Assembly (NCBI GenBank): GCA_013397845.1
Contig: VZTG01001034.1
Span: forward strand, 62,001 to 126,000
Length of the DNA stretch: 64,000 nucleotides
Source: Melanocharis versteri
Taxonomy: Eukaryota; Chordata; Aves; Passeriformes; Melanocharitidae
Reading direction: 5' to 3'
The position numbers were made by a program, and so were the translations under genes. Of this stretch, positions 1 to 13,100 are shown one piece after another. Under the pieces are notes generated by a model. That model saw only the letters and a program-made list of their open reading frames with translations, had not been told where the DNA came from and ran no database searches. Positions within the stretch are counted from its first letter, which is position 1. Every line of letters starts with the position of its first letter.

Positions 1-1101
1 GAAAATTTACCTTATGCTTCTCTAAATGTCTGCTGGTTAAGTCTGTTGTATATCCAGATCTTCCTGCATGGGTACTCTGCTAACTCCACAGGGACTCTTG
101 GACACAAATATAGGAGCCCTGCTGTTACTTTACCCCCTTTTAGGATAATATGGACAATTTTTCCCAAAGGTTACTCCATACTTTTTTGGGTCAGCTCATA
201 AGACCTGGAGTCAGTATCATTTGGTGACTCAGAAGAAAGCACTATAATCATTGAGAATTTTCTCCCAAATTCATCACAGTTTGTAGGCATAGGCCTGATG
301 TAGCTTTGCACAGGTTTGAGTTCTAGGGCATTAAAAGGACTTAGGACTGAAGGATCTAATTAAGCAAGCAGCTCTGGACAGAGATGAATCCTGAAAAAGT
401 TGGGATTAATGACTGGATTGCTTATGTTTGTGCTGGAAGAAGAGAGACTCTCTTGAATTAAAGGAAATAGGTAAGAGAGTAAATGATAGAAGTATACAAA
501 CTGATGAAACTAAAACAGTGCAACAGGAGCTTGTGTTCATTTTTCCTCTTAGAAAGGAAAGGAACGTGATAAAATCAAATCATAGAAATGATGGCAAGTA
601 TAAAACCAGTAAAAAGAAATTTTTTTTTTCACTTGAATAAATTATCATTCAACATTTGAGCAAGATTCATGGAATTAGGTCAGCACTTTTGGGAGATTAG
701 GAATAGTAAAAATTAGAAAAATATAAAATAAAGACTTCTGTGTAAGCATGCATTTCAAGTTCTAAGGCTATGTCTAAGTATTATACATAGAAACTTACTT
801 TATAATCAGTACAGTGCTCTGCTGCAAGGTTTCTAGTCTCAAATAAATTAGATTGACTCTATATCTGAAGATACTTAGGGACATCACGGGTTCTGTTTCA
901 AGTAATTAGGAGCTAAGGGCTTTCCTTATTTATTATTTGCAACCTGCTGTTTCATTCTGTACTAGTTCCATACTCCATAGTAATCAACATAATCTTCCAT
1001 GTTAGAAGAAATGTGTAATTTATATGCTTGAAGTCGTAATAACCAGTTTAGGGATCAGGAAAAATAGAGTTGTGTACAAAATAGTTCTGTTTCTGTTTCA
1101 G
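1..1101 (+). other. ATP11A: ATP11A intron (5' end outside window)
   Basis: AT-rich sequence ending in a good acceptor (pyrimidine tract then CAG at 1099-1101). I see no exon, repeat family or RNA gene in it. The 70-codon open frame starting at 428 has no homologue I recognise and looks like chance. Confidence 0.7.
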
Positions 1102-1175
1102 GTTTGAATTATTGGAGGTTTTCAGTTTTGATTCTGTGAGACGGCGAATGAGTGTAATCGTTAAATCTTCAACAG
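1102..1175 (+). CDS. ATP11A: ATP11A exon, end of nucleotide-binding domain (in-window exon 1)
   Basis: Begins with the last base of a codon and encodes a segment containing DSVRRRMSVIV, the strongly conserved RRRMSV strand of the P4-ATPase nucleotide-binding domain. Acceptor CAG at 1099-1101, donor GTAGAG at 1176. It ends in phase 1 and joins the exon at 1417 to complete a glycine codon. Too short to stand out as an open frame; recognised from the protein motif. Confidence 0.93.
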
Positions 1176-4100
1176 GTAGAGCTGTCACATTCTGTTAGAT
1201 TTTTTCTTTCACTTGAATTTGTTTCAGATTTATCCGAGTTAAGCATTAATCAGTCTGTCTGCCTTTCTTTATAAAATAAGGGACCAGGCAGGTACTAGCA
1301 TGAGTACAAATGTTATAAAAAAGTTGGAAGAAAACATTTTGAAGACTTACTAATTAGGCTGTTTTTTGAAGAAAGTATATTTGGTGATTTTGAATTCCAT
1401 ATGCTGTCTCTTTCAGGTGATATATTTCTGTTTTGTAAGGGAGCAGATTCCTCCATATTTCCTAGGGTTAAAGAAGGTAAAATTGACCAAGTACGATCCC
1501 GAGTAGAACGCAATGCAGTGGTAAGATTCTATTTTATTGATCTGTTCACGTGATATCAGTGTCAAAAAGAAATTAAGTGTTTTGACCTCCTGCTTTATCT
1601 GCTGACAGATTTGTCTTTACAGGCACCAAGGTTATTCTATGCCAAAGTTCACTCAGGTTTTGTGGGTAGCAGTCTGTGTAACTCCCTTATTCGCACCTGT
1701 CCTCCATCTCATCTTCCAAATGTCAGTTGTGGTGCAATATGAATGCATTAGATATGCACAACTGTATATTAAACCAGAGGTCATCAGTTAGCTCGTTAGT
1801 ATGGCATTTTCACAATTGTGGTTTGAATTAATTTTTGAATAGAAGTGAAAAACTGTAAATCTCTGTAAAAACTGTTGGTAGTTTCAGCCCCCAGCCTTAG
1901 CAACTGTTACTTGCTGCCTTTGCTTTACAAGCTCTAGGGAGACAGTGCAGTGATCATCCATATCTTATATTTTTGCATGCTAAAAATCAGCTGTGAACTG
2001 GCTGATCACCTTTAAAAGAAATTCAAAACTTGGTTTTTCCTGGAAGTAGTATTTGGAGTTGTAAAATACTGAATTTTACTGTGTTCAAAAATATGCAGAA
2101 CTCATTGCAATGCAGGACAACTGCCAGTCTTACATAGCATATAATTTGCTGGCATCCAGTACTCAAACTGAAAACGAAGTATTATTACAGGTATGTGGGA
2201 AAAAAACTCCTACAGTGTTACCTGCTTTTGTTTTGAAGCAAAAGATTCTCAAAGTGCTTTACTAAGCTTTATTATATGGGACAGCTGTCTGATAATTACA
2301 AGTAAAAGAGGCTAATGAAATTGGAAAACTATTTACATATCATATCCATTCAGTGTCTGTCAAGAAAGAAATCCAGACCAGCACCTGTTTTTTCATCCTG
2401 GATAATTGGAAATAGGACTGGCTCCTACACACAGAAGCCTCTCGAAAAAAAAAATATCTGGCACCTGCATTTATCAGTAACAAGAGGCAGGGAGCTATTT
2501 TAATAATTCTCCTTCTTGGTTTGGTAATAAGTAACTGTACAAAGACCTACTGGATTAAAGTTAAGGAAGCTGAAGTGCCAGTTAAATGGTGTTGTGAGAA
2601 GCAATATATGACTGAGGTGGCAAAACTTTTCTGTGTCATAATATCTTTTCCTCACCTTACACAATGTATGTACTCCCTTTCTTATTCATCACACAGTCCA
2701 GAAGTCTGATGCAGTCTGAAACACCCACAGCTAAATTCTAGTTTTCACTTGGCTGAAATGGTACAGTTGGATTTTCACTTTCAGTTCTCTTTGTGATGTT
2801 TGGTCCCTGTCTGTGGATCTGCTGCAACACAGCATCAAAATCAGGCTCTGCAGAGCTACTATTTATATTAGTATTATTTATTCTGACTCATCCTGCCTAA
2901 TTATACACATAGGGAAGGAAACCTTTACCTTGACTTTGCCTTCACTTGTAATCTCATATATCCAGTTGGATCACTGAGCTGTTTATCTTCTGGGAGGTTG
3001 AGGTTGGTCCATTAGGTTGTAACTCCTTCCAGAGCAGAACAAAATTGAGCTGAGCCATATCCTAGTCTCTACTACACTGTACCACTCTATACTTAGTCAC
3101 TGCATGATGCTCCTTTTTCAAATCCTCCAGCATAAACACCAGCAAGAAGTCTAAGAATAGTTTTGTAAAATGCATTTTGTTTCTTTTGATTGCGTTCTTC
3201 AGGAGGGGCTGCGAACGTTGTGTGTTGCATATAAAAAGCTCACAGCAGAAGAATATAGCAATGTACAGAAGCTGCTTCAGAGTGCAAAGTTGGCCCTTCA
3301 GGACCGGGAAAAGAAATTGGCAGAAGTATATGAGAAGATAGAAAGAGATTTCATATTACTTGGTGCTACAGCTGTTGAAGATCGGTTAGTTAGTACATTG
3401 CTTAGTTTCTTATGTTCAGTGATGATGACCAAGTAATTGAAGACTCTTTTTCTGCATTAGAGATTTATTTGGGAAACCCCTTATTTGAATCAATTCCACA
3501 CCCTTAGCTTACTAAAGTTACACATGGTAACTTTATAACCTGGTAAGCAAGTAACAATAGTTAAGTGTACAAAAATCAGTGTTTGAATCATTTACCTCCA
3601 TGTAATAATTTATTGATCAGGTTACAGGCAAAAGTTTTGGAGGAAAGGAATACAAAATGGGTATTGAGGAAATGAAGGAAGAATCTTTGGGTCTTAAAAA
3701 GATTAAAAAACATATACTAGTCCCCTAAACATTTTCGGAGTTATACTTTGAGGAAAACTCTTAGATCTGATAACTTCTATTGAAACTTTTTATTTGTTTA
3801 TGAAACTCTTTCAATAAAGACCTCTGAATTTCTCATTTCCGAGCAATCCGTCAATGTATGTTGTCAATTGACTTTACAGACTACAAGAAAAAGCGGCTGA
3901 CACTATTGAATCACTCCAGAAAGCGGGAATTAAAGTTTGGGTTCTGACAGGAGACAAAATGGAGACTGCTGCAGCTACTTGCTATGCTTGCAAACTCTTC
4001 CGAAGAAATACGCAAATACTTGAGCTAACCACAAAGAAAATTGAGGAGCAGAGTTTACACGATGTGCTTTTTGACCTAAACAAAACTGTCATAAGACAGA

Positions 4101-7100
4101 ACGGCAGCTTAACCAGGGATACCTTCTCAGGGTAAGGAAAAAGCTGGATTTTCAGGCCAGAAATGGGCTTCTGGGCATTTTGCAAACAATGATATTATGA
4201 CCAATTACCTTAAGAACAGCAGTATATTTCAGTTTCAGTTGTTAAGGTGTGAATTACTGTATGGCAATTAAGTATAAGCTTGTTTAGATAAATTTAGGTT
4301 TTCAGTCATGGTTCTTTATCTCATTTCTGGTACTGCTCTAACTATTAAAAGCAAAATCACGACTGATACTGTATTTATTTTTCCACTGTAAAACCGTTAG
4401 CAATAAGTTAACAAGCATTTGTGATACTAGTTTAGCAGAGATTTTCTGTAACTCTTAGCCTTATAGTTTAAATCTCTGGACCAGATTATTTTTCTGAGCT
4501 CTCCTTACACTTTATACCCCATTGGTCTAATCAAGAACATTTGTATATTCAGTTAAATCATTTTTCTCTATGTCATCTGTACCACATCTTGTTTAAGTAC
4601 CATAGGCCTTACAAGGTCATGTTTGACCAAACATGTTTGTTTAACTTTTTGTGCAATGCCAATTTTCTACATGTTAAAACTCTTTAGATTTTTTTTTTCC
4701 CGTTTATCCCCAGAGCTGGAGAATGTACTAAGATAGTAATAGCAGGATTCTGCCTGTATGTTCCAATTCAGGCTACAAATATTTCACTACAATACACCAA
4801 ACATTCAGTACATTGCTTGAACTTCATAATGATACCTTTTCATTTGATATCGTTGTACACCAATGGCATTGCCCTATTTCTGCCAACAGTAGCAAAGTGC
4901 TGAAAATATCTGGGAACTGTTAGTAAATGTAGTTCACAGAATTTTATCTTACTTGCCAAAAATAGCTTCTGTTCTAGTAAAAAAGATGGAGATGCCTAAA
5001 ATACATATTAATAAATATGGTGTTTTTCTCACAAACACCGGTCTTGGTGAAATCATGCTTGTTTAAACTTCATGCACAGTAGTGTATAACCTTGGAACAC
5101 TGAAAAGAATAAAAATAAACCTCAGTGTGCATTTCTACAACATTCACTGTTGACCCGGAGCCTGAGGCTGCTGTGTAATGCAGGCAGATGCAAGGGTGCT
5201 CTGAAATAACTTGTTTGGATGCCGCAGAAAATGGCTCTTGCTGTACAGACCGTCTTACCTTCCTCCATTGTTCAGTGTATGATAAAGTAGTGAATAAACT
5301 ACTTCCTGTGACTGTGGTTACACTTCTAGCAATGCTCAAATTACTACAGGCATACTGCTAATAGATTTTTATGTATAAGAATTTATTGTAATATTATAGG
5401 AAACATAAATAATTATTTTGTTTTAGTATTATAAAGAAAAGTAAACCTGTATTTGACTTAGCCGCTACTCTAAAGGCAAAATATCCATACTCTAGATGTA
5501 GACAGTGGCCTTATCCATCCAGGCCAACGGGTTTCTTTTAGGCATTTCTTTCACGGCACAATTTATTTCTGTAAATGTAGACCCTTGGAAAAAAAAAATT
5601 CCTCATCAGAGTACCAAAGGCCTTTTCCTTTAAGTTTTTTTTTCCTCTGTGTTATGGAATGTGCCACAAAATTAACTTTATCCCTGCAGCTTGGTTTACC
5701 TCACTGCAGTTCTTGGAACCTTTTCAAACCAAACTGAAAAGTCATTAATTATACACTCATACTCTCTGGTGAAGTCACTGAGCTATCAGATTTATGTATT
5801 CAAACTGGTGAAGCACTGAATATTTTCAATATAATCCAGAATTTTAAAATGTTGTAAGTATCAGTCTTATACAAGGAATTTCCTTTAGAACTGTATTAAT
5901 TTTGCGGTATTCTATACTCATTATTTTTTCATCTATTAATTTTCACATAATTCTTATTGCCAGCTTTTAAATGTGTCTGAGAATTTTACAGTGACACTTA
6001 GTTTATATTTTATCCCCAAACAGACTTTCAACTGATACACAAGATTATGGTTTAATTATTGATGGAGCAGCATTATCATTAATAATGAAACCAAGACACG
6101 ATGGGAGCTCTGGTAACTACAGAGAGATCTTTCTTAATATTTGCAGGAACTGCAGTGCAGTGTTATGCTGTCGAATGGCACCTCTGCAAAAAGCACAGGT
6201 TTGTGTTTAATTTCATAATTGCTTGTTAGCCATGCACATATGTAAATGAAGTTTAATACTCTGTATGACTTACTATGATACCTTAAGATGCAGCCATTCA
6301 TTTTCATATCTTCTAAAATGGAAAAGGTCAAAAAAAAAAGGAGAGGGAGGAATTTCTGCTGGCAAGCAGTTCAGATAATGGTATGTTAAAACAGTACCCA
6401 GCTGTGCACCTGAATTTGATTTGTGTACATACTGTTCAAATTTTATGTTTGGTATATGCTAATATGAACATATTTAATAAATGAACTAACTGCTCTCTTT
6501 TTAACCTAACAAGCTTTGTATAGTCAACTCTTTTGACACTGCAACAACCTGTGTTACTTGTTACTGCAGAATGATATTTTTTCCTCTGTTTTTAACATAA
6601 GTGGAAGGCCAAGAAGAATCCAGACAAAAACATGTGTGCGTTATCATGTTTAAGTGTACCTGACTGTTGCCTTTGTCATTTGTATCAAGTAAAAGCATAT
6701 CCTTCCATTACTGAAACCTCTCAAGATAGCTGAAGAACTTTTAAAGGGAAGAAGTATTGGAATATGCATTTCTTTTTTCTTTCGGTTTGTCATGTCTTTT
6801 TCTCAGTGCGCAGGTACAGCATATGTAACCCTTATTCACATTAACAAATGTATTTTGCCAGCACTATAACTGTCTGGAAGTTTGTGGAAGTTTGTAGAAG
6901 TTTTTAGTTGCAGCTGACTCGATACCAAATTTACAGAGGTGATAATTTGTAATGGAGAGATTTGAAGTCAAATTTTTGGACAGTTTATATGTCAATAGTT
7001 TATATGTATATATACAGAGTCCAATATATTTTCTTAAATGTAGGAAAAAAGTTCAGCACAGATGAGAAGGCAGAAGTTTTTAGTCTTTCATTTCAGGATT

Positions 7101-10100
7101 TCTTTGAAATGGTGCACTTCTGTCTCTGGAACCCTCTTAATTTATTAATGCACTGATACAGCGTTAAGCAATCTCAACAACATCATCCATTATTTGGCTC
7201 TTCCTTCCTCCTGTCCCATCTCTCTCAAAGTAGTTTGGAAGTATTTAAAAAATGTTTGGAACAAATACTTCGTAATATGAAGGAACCGTGATCTTTATGC
7301 ATAGTTGTTGCATTGGGTAGTGTTGGTTTTGTGTCCCTTCAGAGAATTTCTTATAAAACTGTCTTGGTAATTTTTATTTAATGTTACACTTACACAAAAT
7401 AAGGAAACCATTACAGAGGAGAGTTTCTAACACTATTTTTTTTCCAGATTGTAAAGTTGATTAAGTTGTCAAAAGAACATCCTATCACATTAGCAATTGG
7501 TGATGGAGCAAATGATGTCAGTATGATTCTAGAAGCACATGTTGGTATAGGTAAGCCTGCTCCTTAGTATATTAATTCAAATGAAATGACAAAAACCATA
7601 TATTTCTTAAAAACAGGCAGTCTTAAAGAATTAGGTTATGTGTGTTACAGACAATTTTTATTGCATTTATCCTAAGAATTGTATGAGATACAGTTGTGAT
7701 CTGCCATTAGATCAGTGTCATAGCATTATTATATAATTTTTCAATTAATGGTATCTTTTAAATAGTTCTTTAGTATTAAGTAGCTTCACCTCTGTTTTCT
7801 TAAAGGAGTCATTGGCAAAGAAGGTCGTCAAGCAGCAAGAAACAGTGACTATGCAATACCTAAATTTAAACATTTGAAAAAAATGTTGCTTGTTCATGGG
7901 CATTTTTATTACATTAGGATATCTGAACTTGTGCAATACTTCTTTTATAAGGTAGGAAAATGCTTATTCTAATTACATAAGCCTCAAAAACTTAAATGGT
8001 AAAATCTGACTATATACAGTTTTTGCAGCTAATGGTACAAAACAGCAACAATTCCATAAAGAGATTTTCTTGAGTACCAGATGCAATGCTGAAGTGGGAT
8101 TACTGTTTTTACTCTGAACATGAAGTGAAATAGCTTTTATATAGATACATTCTGTAATAGATGTTTCATTTAAAACCAACATTTTTATCTTATTTTTTCA
8201 TATTGTGCAAATTCTGTCTCAGATGGGTCTGCTTATTTTCAGTACCTTCCAGGCTGTCTCTATAGTGAACTTTTAAATCACATTGGAAATAGTATTTGAG
8301 AACTTAGACATTACTACAAATTAAGTTATGCTAAATTCATTAGGATAGTGTAGGTGGAGAAAGTTCATAGTGAACATCCCCCTATTTAGACAGTTCTGTT
8401 ATTTCTAAATGTTTGCATCCAATCCAAGTTCTTTCGGTAAGCAGTGGAAGATTATAGAAAGGAACTGTCTCAGGGTAATTCAGGGCTCTAGTGTTTGTCT
8501 GTAGGTATAACTGGGAGAGGATGACATTTGGGGTTACAGCTAGAAATATCTTAGAGTTGCTTTGCTGGAAACTATGCTTGCTTATCATGGTTTGTCTCCT
8601 CCTGTGGATTGTCCCTTTTTTGCTTTGCTTTAACTGAACTGTATTCCTGGATCCCAAATTTCACTGCCCTTGAAGTTTCAAAGTGTAGCCTTGTAAGATT
8701 GTTTTGAAAATATTTTAATTGTTTTTTTCTAACAGTATTACTGCAAGATGTGACTGTTGGTGTTTAATATATGTAGGTTTTTCTACTGTTCCTGCAATGC
8801 TCACTATTGCTAGTGTTATAAAACTATATCTAGTTTTAAATACATATAAATACATACTAAATACATATCTATAGCATTGTATGTAAATTAGTGCTTGCAT
8901 TTCACTTGACAACAGTCACTTTGTTTTTCAGAATGTCTGCTTCATTTTTCCTCAGTTTTTATATCAGTTCTTCTGTGGGTTTTCACAACAGGTTAGTTGA
9001 TCTTTTTCCATCAATGTCATGTTATCTCTTTTGCTTTTTTTGTAAAAAAAAAAAAAAAGGATATTCCTGAGAATTTAGTGTTAATTTACACAAAGAACAT
9101 TACTTTTGGTTCATATGGTATTCAGTGGTAATTGCAGTTAAGCTGCAGGAGTCAGTTTTATGAATTATCATAAAAGCAATGTTAAAGTCAAGGAATACAG
9201 AAATACAAAATTTGGAAATGGCAGTGCAAAGTGAAATGCCTGTGGTAAATGTACAGTCAGTTAGATTTAAGCCTACTGGACATGAACAGAGGAAATCATG
9301 AAACATGTGTAATTGAACCAGTTGTTCATTTTTAGAATCCAGAATGAAAATGAGAGAATAAATTAGTCTTCTCTAGCATGAACAGATATGAATTACAAAT
9401 TTCAGATGAATAGCAGCATTCAATTAGTTTGAAAAGAAAATATAAAAACTGAAAAATAGAGGAAAAGTGAACAGTTGCTCACCAGAAAAGCGCCATCATT
9501 CAGGAGAGGATCCAGTATTTGTCTTCCTAAATTTTTGTTTATTTTCTGTTCTCCCGTGTTCTCATCTAATTCGTGTAGAAAAGATCCACCTCTTCTTTCT
9601 TCTGAATGAGGGAGCAAAAACCAAAGGAATGAATGACTGGATCTAGACAAAAAGTGTTTATGTATTCAGTGTTAAATTGAATGAGAGTAGGATTTAATTG
9701 GGAGAAAATAGTACTTTTGCTTTGAATTTGTTGAAAGAAAGCCCCAGGAGTAGTTAAAATGACAAAATTATTTTTTCTGTTTTGGTTTCTGTCTCAATCA
9801 ACCACTGACAACAAGGTTTTTATAAAGCATTATTAGGATTTAGATATGAAAGCATGTTTTGATGAAAATTTAGCTTAATTTTTATCCTTTTAAGTGATAA
9901 ATTTAATATCAAATCAAAAAGGGGGGTTTGATAGCAATTTTTCTAGTATAAATGATCACCAAATAGGTTTTGGGAAATAAACCACTCTTTTTGTGGGGTG
10001 ACATAGTAGGTTTGAGGGTACACCGATGATACATACGTGAGAAAGCATCTCAGTGAGAAGAAGAATCAGAGACACGTTGGGATGTTTCTTTGTACAGCTT

Positions 10101-13100
10101 GTTGCAGTCACACACAGCTGTAAAACCTCTGGAGCGCTCCTGCTTCTTCTCTGCATATCTCCATGTTTTATAGACATGGAGGAGATAAAAGGGGAGGGAG
10201 ATATATGGATGTATCAGAGAAGAATTTCTACCTCTGCAGGAATTTGCTGTCCATTTTGGGTACTTTGGAGTTGGTATTACAGCTGAAACAGTAGGAGGAG
10301 CGAGTATGTGGACCAGATTGATCCCATGAAATGGATTTTTAGTTGATCTTTTTCCTCCAGGTGAATGGGATACAAGTGGAGAGTTGTGTCCTTTATCAAT
10401 TAGCAGCTGTTCAGGGGTATTTGCCTCCATTCTGAAGGAATATAACCTTGTTTTCCTGCAGAAGTTCACACATTCATTTTAAATCAAGTCTCATGCAGAG
10501 GATTTAATTTTAAAGTAAGATTTAATTTTAAATTAAAAGTAGTTGATTTAATTCTTTTCCATCTACAGACTTTATATGATACTGCGTATCTAACACTGTA
10601 CAATATCAGCTTCACCTCCCTTCCTATCCTCTTGTACAGTCTAATGGAACAACATGTCAGTGCAGACACACTCAAGAGAGAGCCTTCCCTGTACAGGTAA
10701 AATTAAAACACTGTGCCCCAAAGTTTGACTGTTCAGTTGTGGGATCTGTGTCTGTTAAGTGGAAGCCCTCGGGATTTCCGTACCACGAGGTTACGGTAGA
10801 ACATCAGATACACTGCAGCAGAAGGGTTGAAGACCACGTGCATGGCCTACAAAATACAGTAGATGAACATGTATTTTTACATGCACATTTACAATCCACT
10901 CCATGCGTTTGCTACAAAGGGAGTAAGAGCAAAATAGAAATCACTGTTTAACAAAACCAGATTAGGAGATTTATTTTAGTACTCTTTATTTCCTCCAACC
11001 ATGGGGAGGAAACATGGGGAACAGAAGTATTTTAGAAGAAGAAAACATGCTGTTTTTTTCTATATACATGTTTTATTCTGAAAGAAAAGGTGACTGAGTG
11101 TTAAAGTGTTATATAAGAGGATGTGTTCTGTGTGGTGCCCAGCAGTGTCCCCTGCATATTGTTAACTCACTTCTGGGCATTGGAATTGACTTGTTTAGGT
11201 TCTTAGCCACTTGAAATACAGTTCTTGCCAATTAACTGCATTTGGCCATCTAAATTAGGAACAGTGCCCAGTTTAGATCCTTGTAGCTGCAAAGCCAGTA
11301 CATTTCAGGGAGGGGTAACAGTAGATAATCGAAGGAAAAACATTCTTTGAAAGAAGTAATATTAGCTGCCCAAATGTTAATCAATGTAGTGATATGTTTT
11401 TACCAATGAAATTGAAGAGGAATACAAGAGATTACTGTTGAGTTTCAACAGTAATGTTTTTATTTTCTCTTAGATGTTTTGAATGTTTTTAATTTAGAAA
11501 TTGTAATTCAGAAGCCTTTTTTTTGGTTTATGAAAGCTAGCAGAGCTTATTTATCAGAAACTTGTGGGTTTTGATACCTAACAGAGCCTATTGCTAAGCT
11601 GTTTTGGGCAATAGCGGTTATTCTGGGCCAGACGAGGATATTGTTGGCCACATATGGGTTTGCACTCTATATTGTTAATCTGTGGGGAGAAATTACTTTA
11701 TATGGTCATCAGACAGTCTTTGAAGTTCGTATGGTGGAAGTACTGGTTGGTAGTAAATGTTTCTGTAACTCAGGGTTTTCATTTAACTGTGTCCTGATTT
11801 ACTCTGATGCATTCTATAGTATATGCCTAGTTGATATATACCCAGTCTGTGGACAAGAACTAAAGCTGTAACATTTAAAATAATTTGTAGTAAGAAAATG
11901 CATGCTAGTGAAGAGTTCTGTTATTGACACATCCCTGTATTTTTTGCGGAAGAACATTCAAGAAATCCTATTTGACCTGAAGCTTCAAGTCAACGGCAAA
12001 CCCCTTGTTTCACATTGCACATAAAATTAATGTTTTATTTTGTTGCAATAGTCTGTATCTGAGTATCCTAGGGGAAATAAAGCAAAGTCTCCAGAGACCT
12101 CTAGTGTTTCCATTTAATATCTGCATCATGACATGCACAGCAAGTATTGGAAAAGAAATCTTCTGTAAAAAGATTGAAAAGTAAACGGGTACAGCACAGG
12201 GAGTTTGCCATTGTTGGAATAAGCACAATTACAGGGAGCAGTTAAAAGGGTTTAGTAAGAATTAAATTAAAATAAATATAGAGGACATTTTGAGTAATGA
12301 GTTAGATTTGAAGTGGTAGGCAGTTGTAATATGGAAATGTGGTAGTTTCCAAGGAACAATATGAATGATCTCATCTATCTGGGATTTTCAAGCCTGCTGA
12401 TAATGAATATGTGTTTCTTGTTTCACATAGAGATGTTGCCAAGAATGCTTTGCTGCGCTGGCGTGAATTTATTTATTGGACATTCCTAGGAGTGTTTGAT
12501 GCTGTGGTATTTTTCTTTGGTGCCTATTTATTGTTAGACAACACAGTTGTGACCAGCAATGGACAGGTTAGTGTTGGATTTCATCAGTCAATGGTAATTT
12601 TGTTTAATGCCAATTGTGAAATGATCATAGTTTTAATTATATTCTTCAATATTTCATGCAAAATTATAACTGTTTTATGAGTTACAGTGAGATAGATGGG
12701 CTATCTGTTTAGCAAAATCTGAACTATGCAATGGAGCATACTGTGTATCAGTAAGCAGAGACATAGGATTGGATACTAATTAGGAGAAATATATAACATA
12801 ACATAAATTCCAGGTAATAATTCTGAATTTATATAGTAACTAACTTTTCAGTTTCATACTTAACATGCATCTGATGAATATCTGCTTAACATATCAAAAG
12901 ACTCTTGGTAGAGTAGTTATGAATGATCATAAAAGATCTTAGATACAACAAGCTTTTTAATAGTTTAATTATTTTTGACATATAGCAGCTTAAAATAATC
13001 TGCCTCTACTTGCTTTGCAGTCACATGAATGCAAATTTTATGAACTTTTGCATTTTATTTATTTTATCCATTGATATTTTGGTCTATTTTATTTGTGTGC

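Noticed and set aside
10050..10469. 139-codon minus-strand frame in an ATP11A intron
   Set aside because: No recognised domain, start context or splice support; likely chance.
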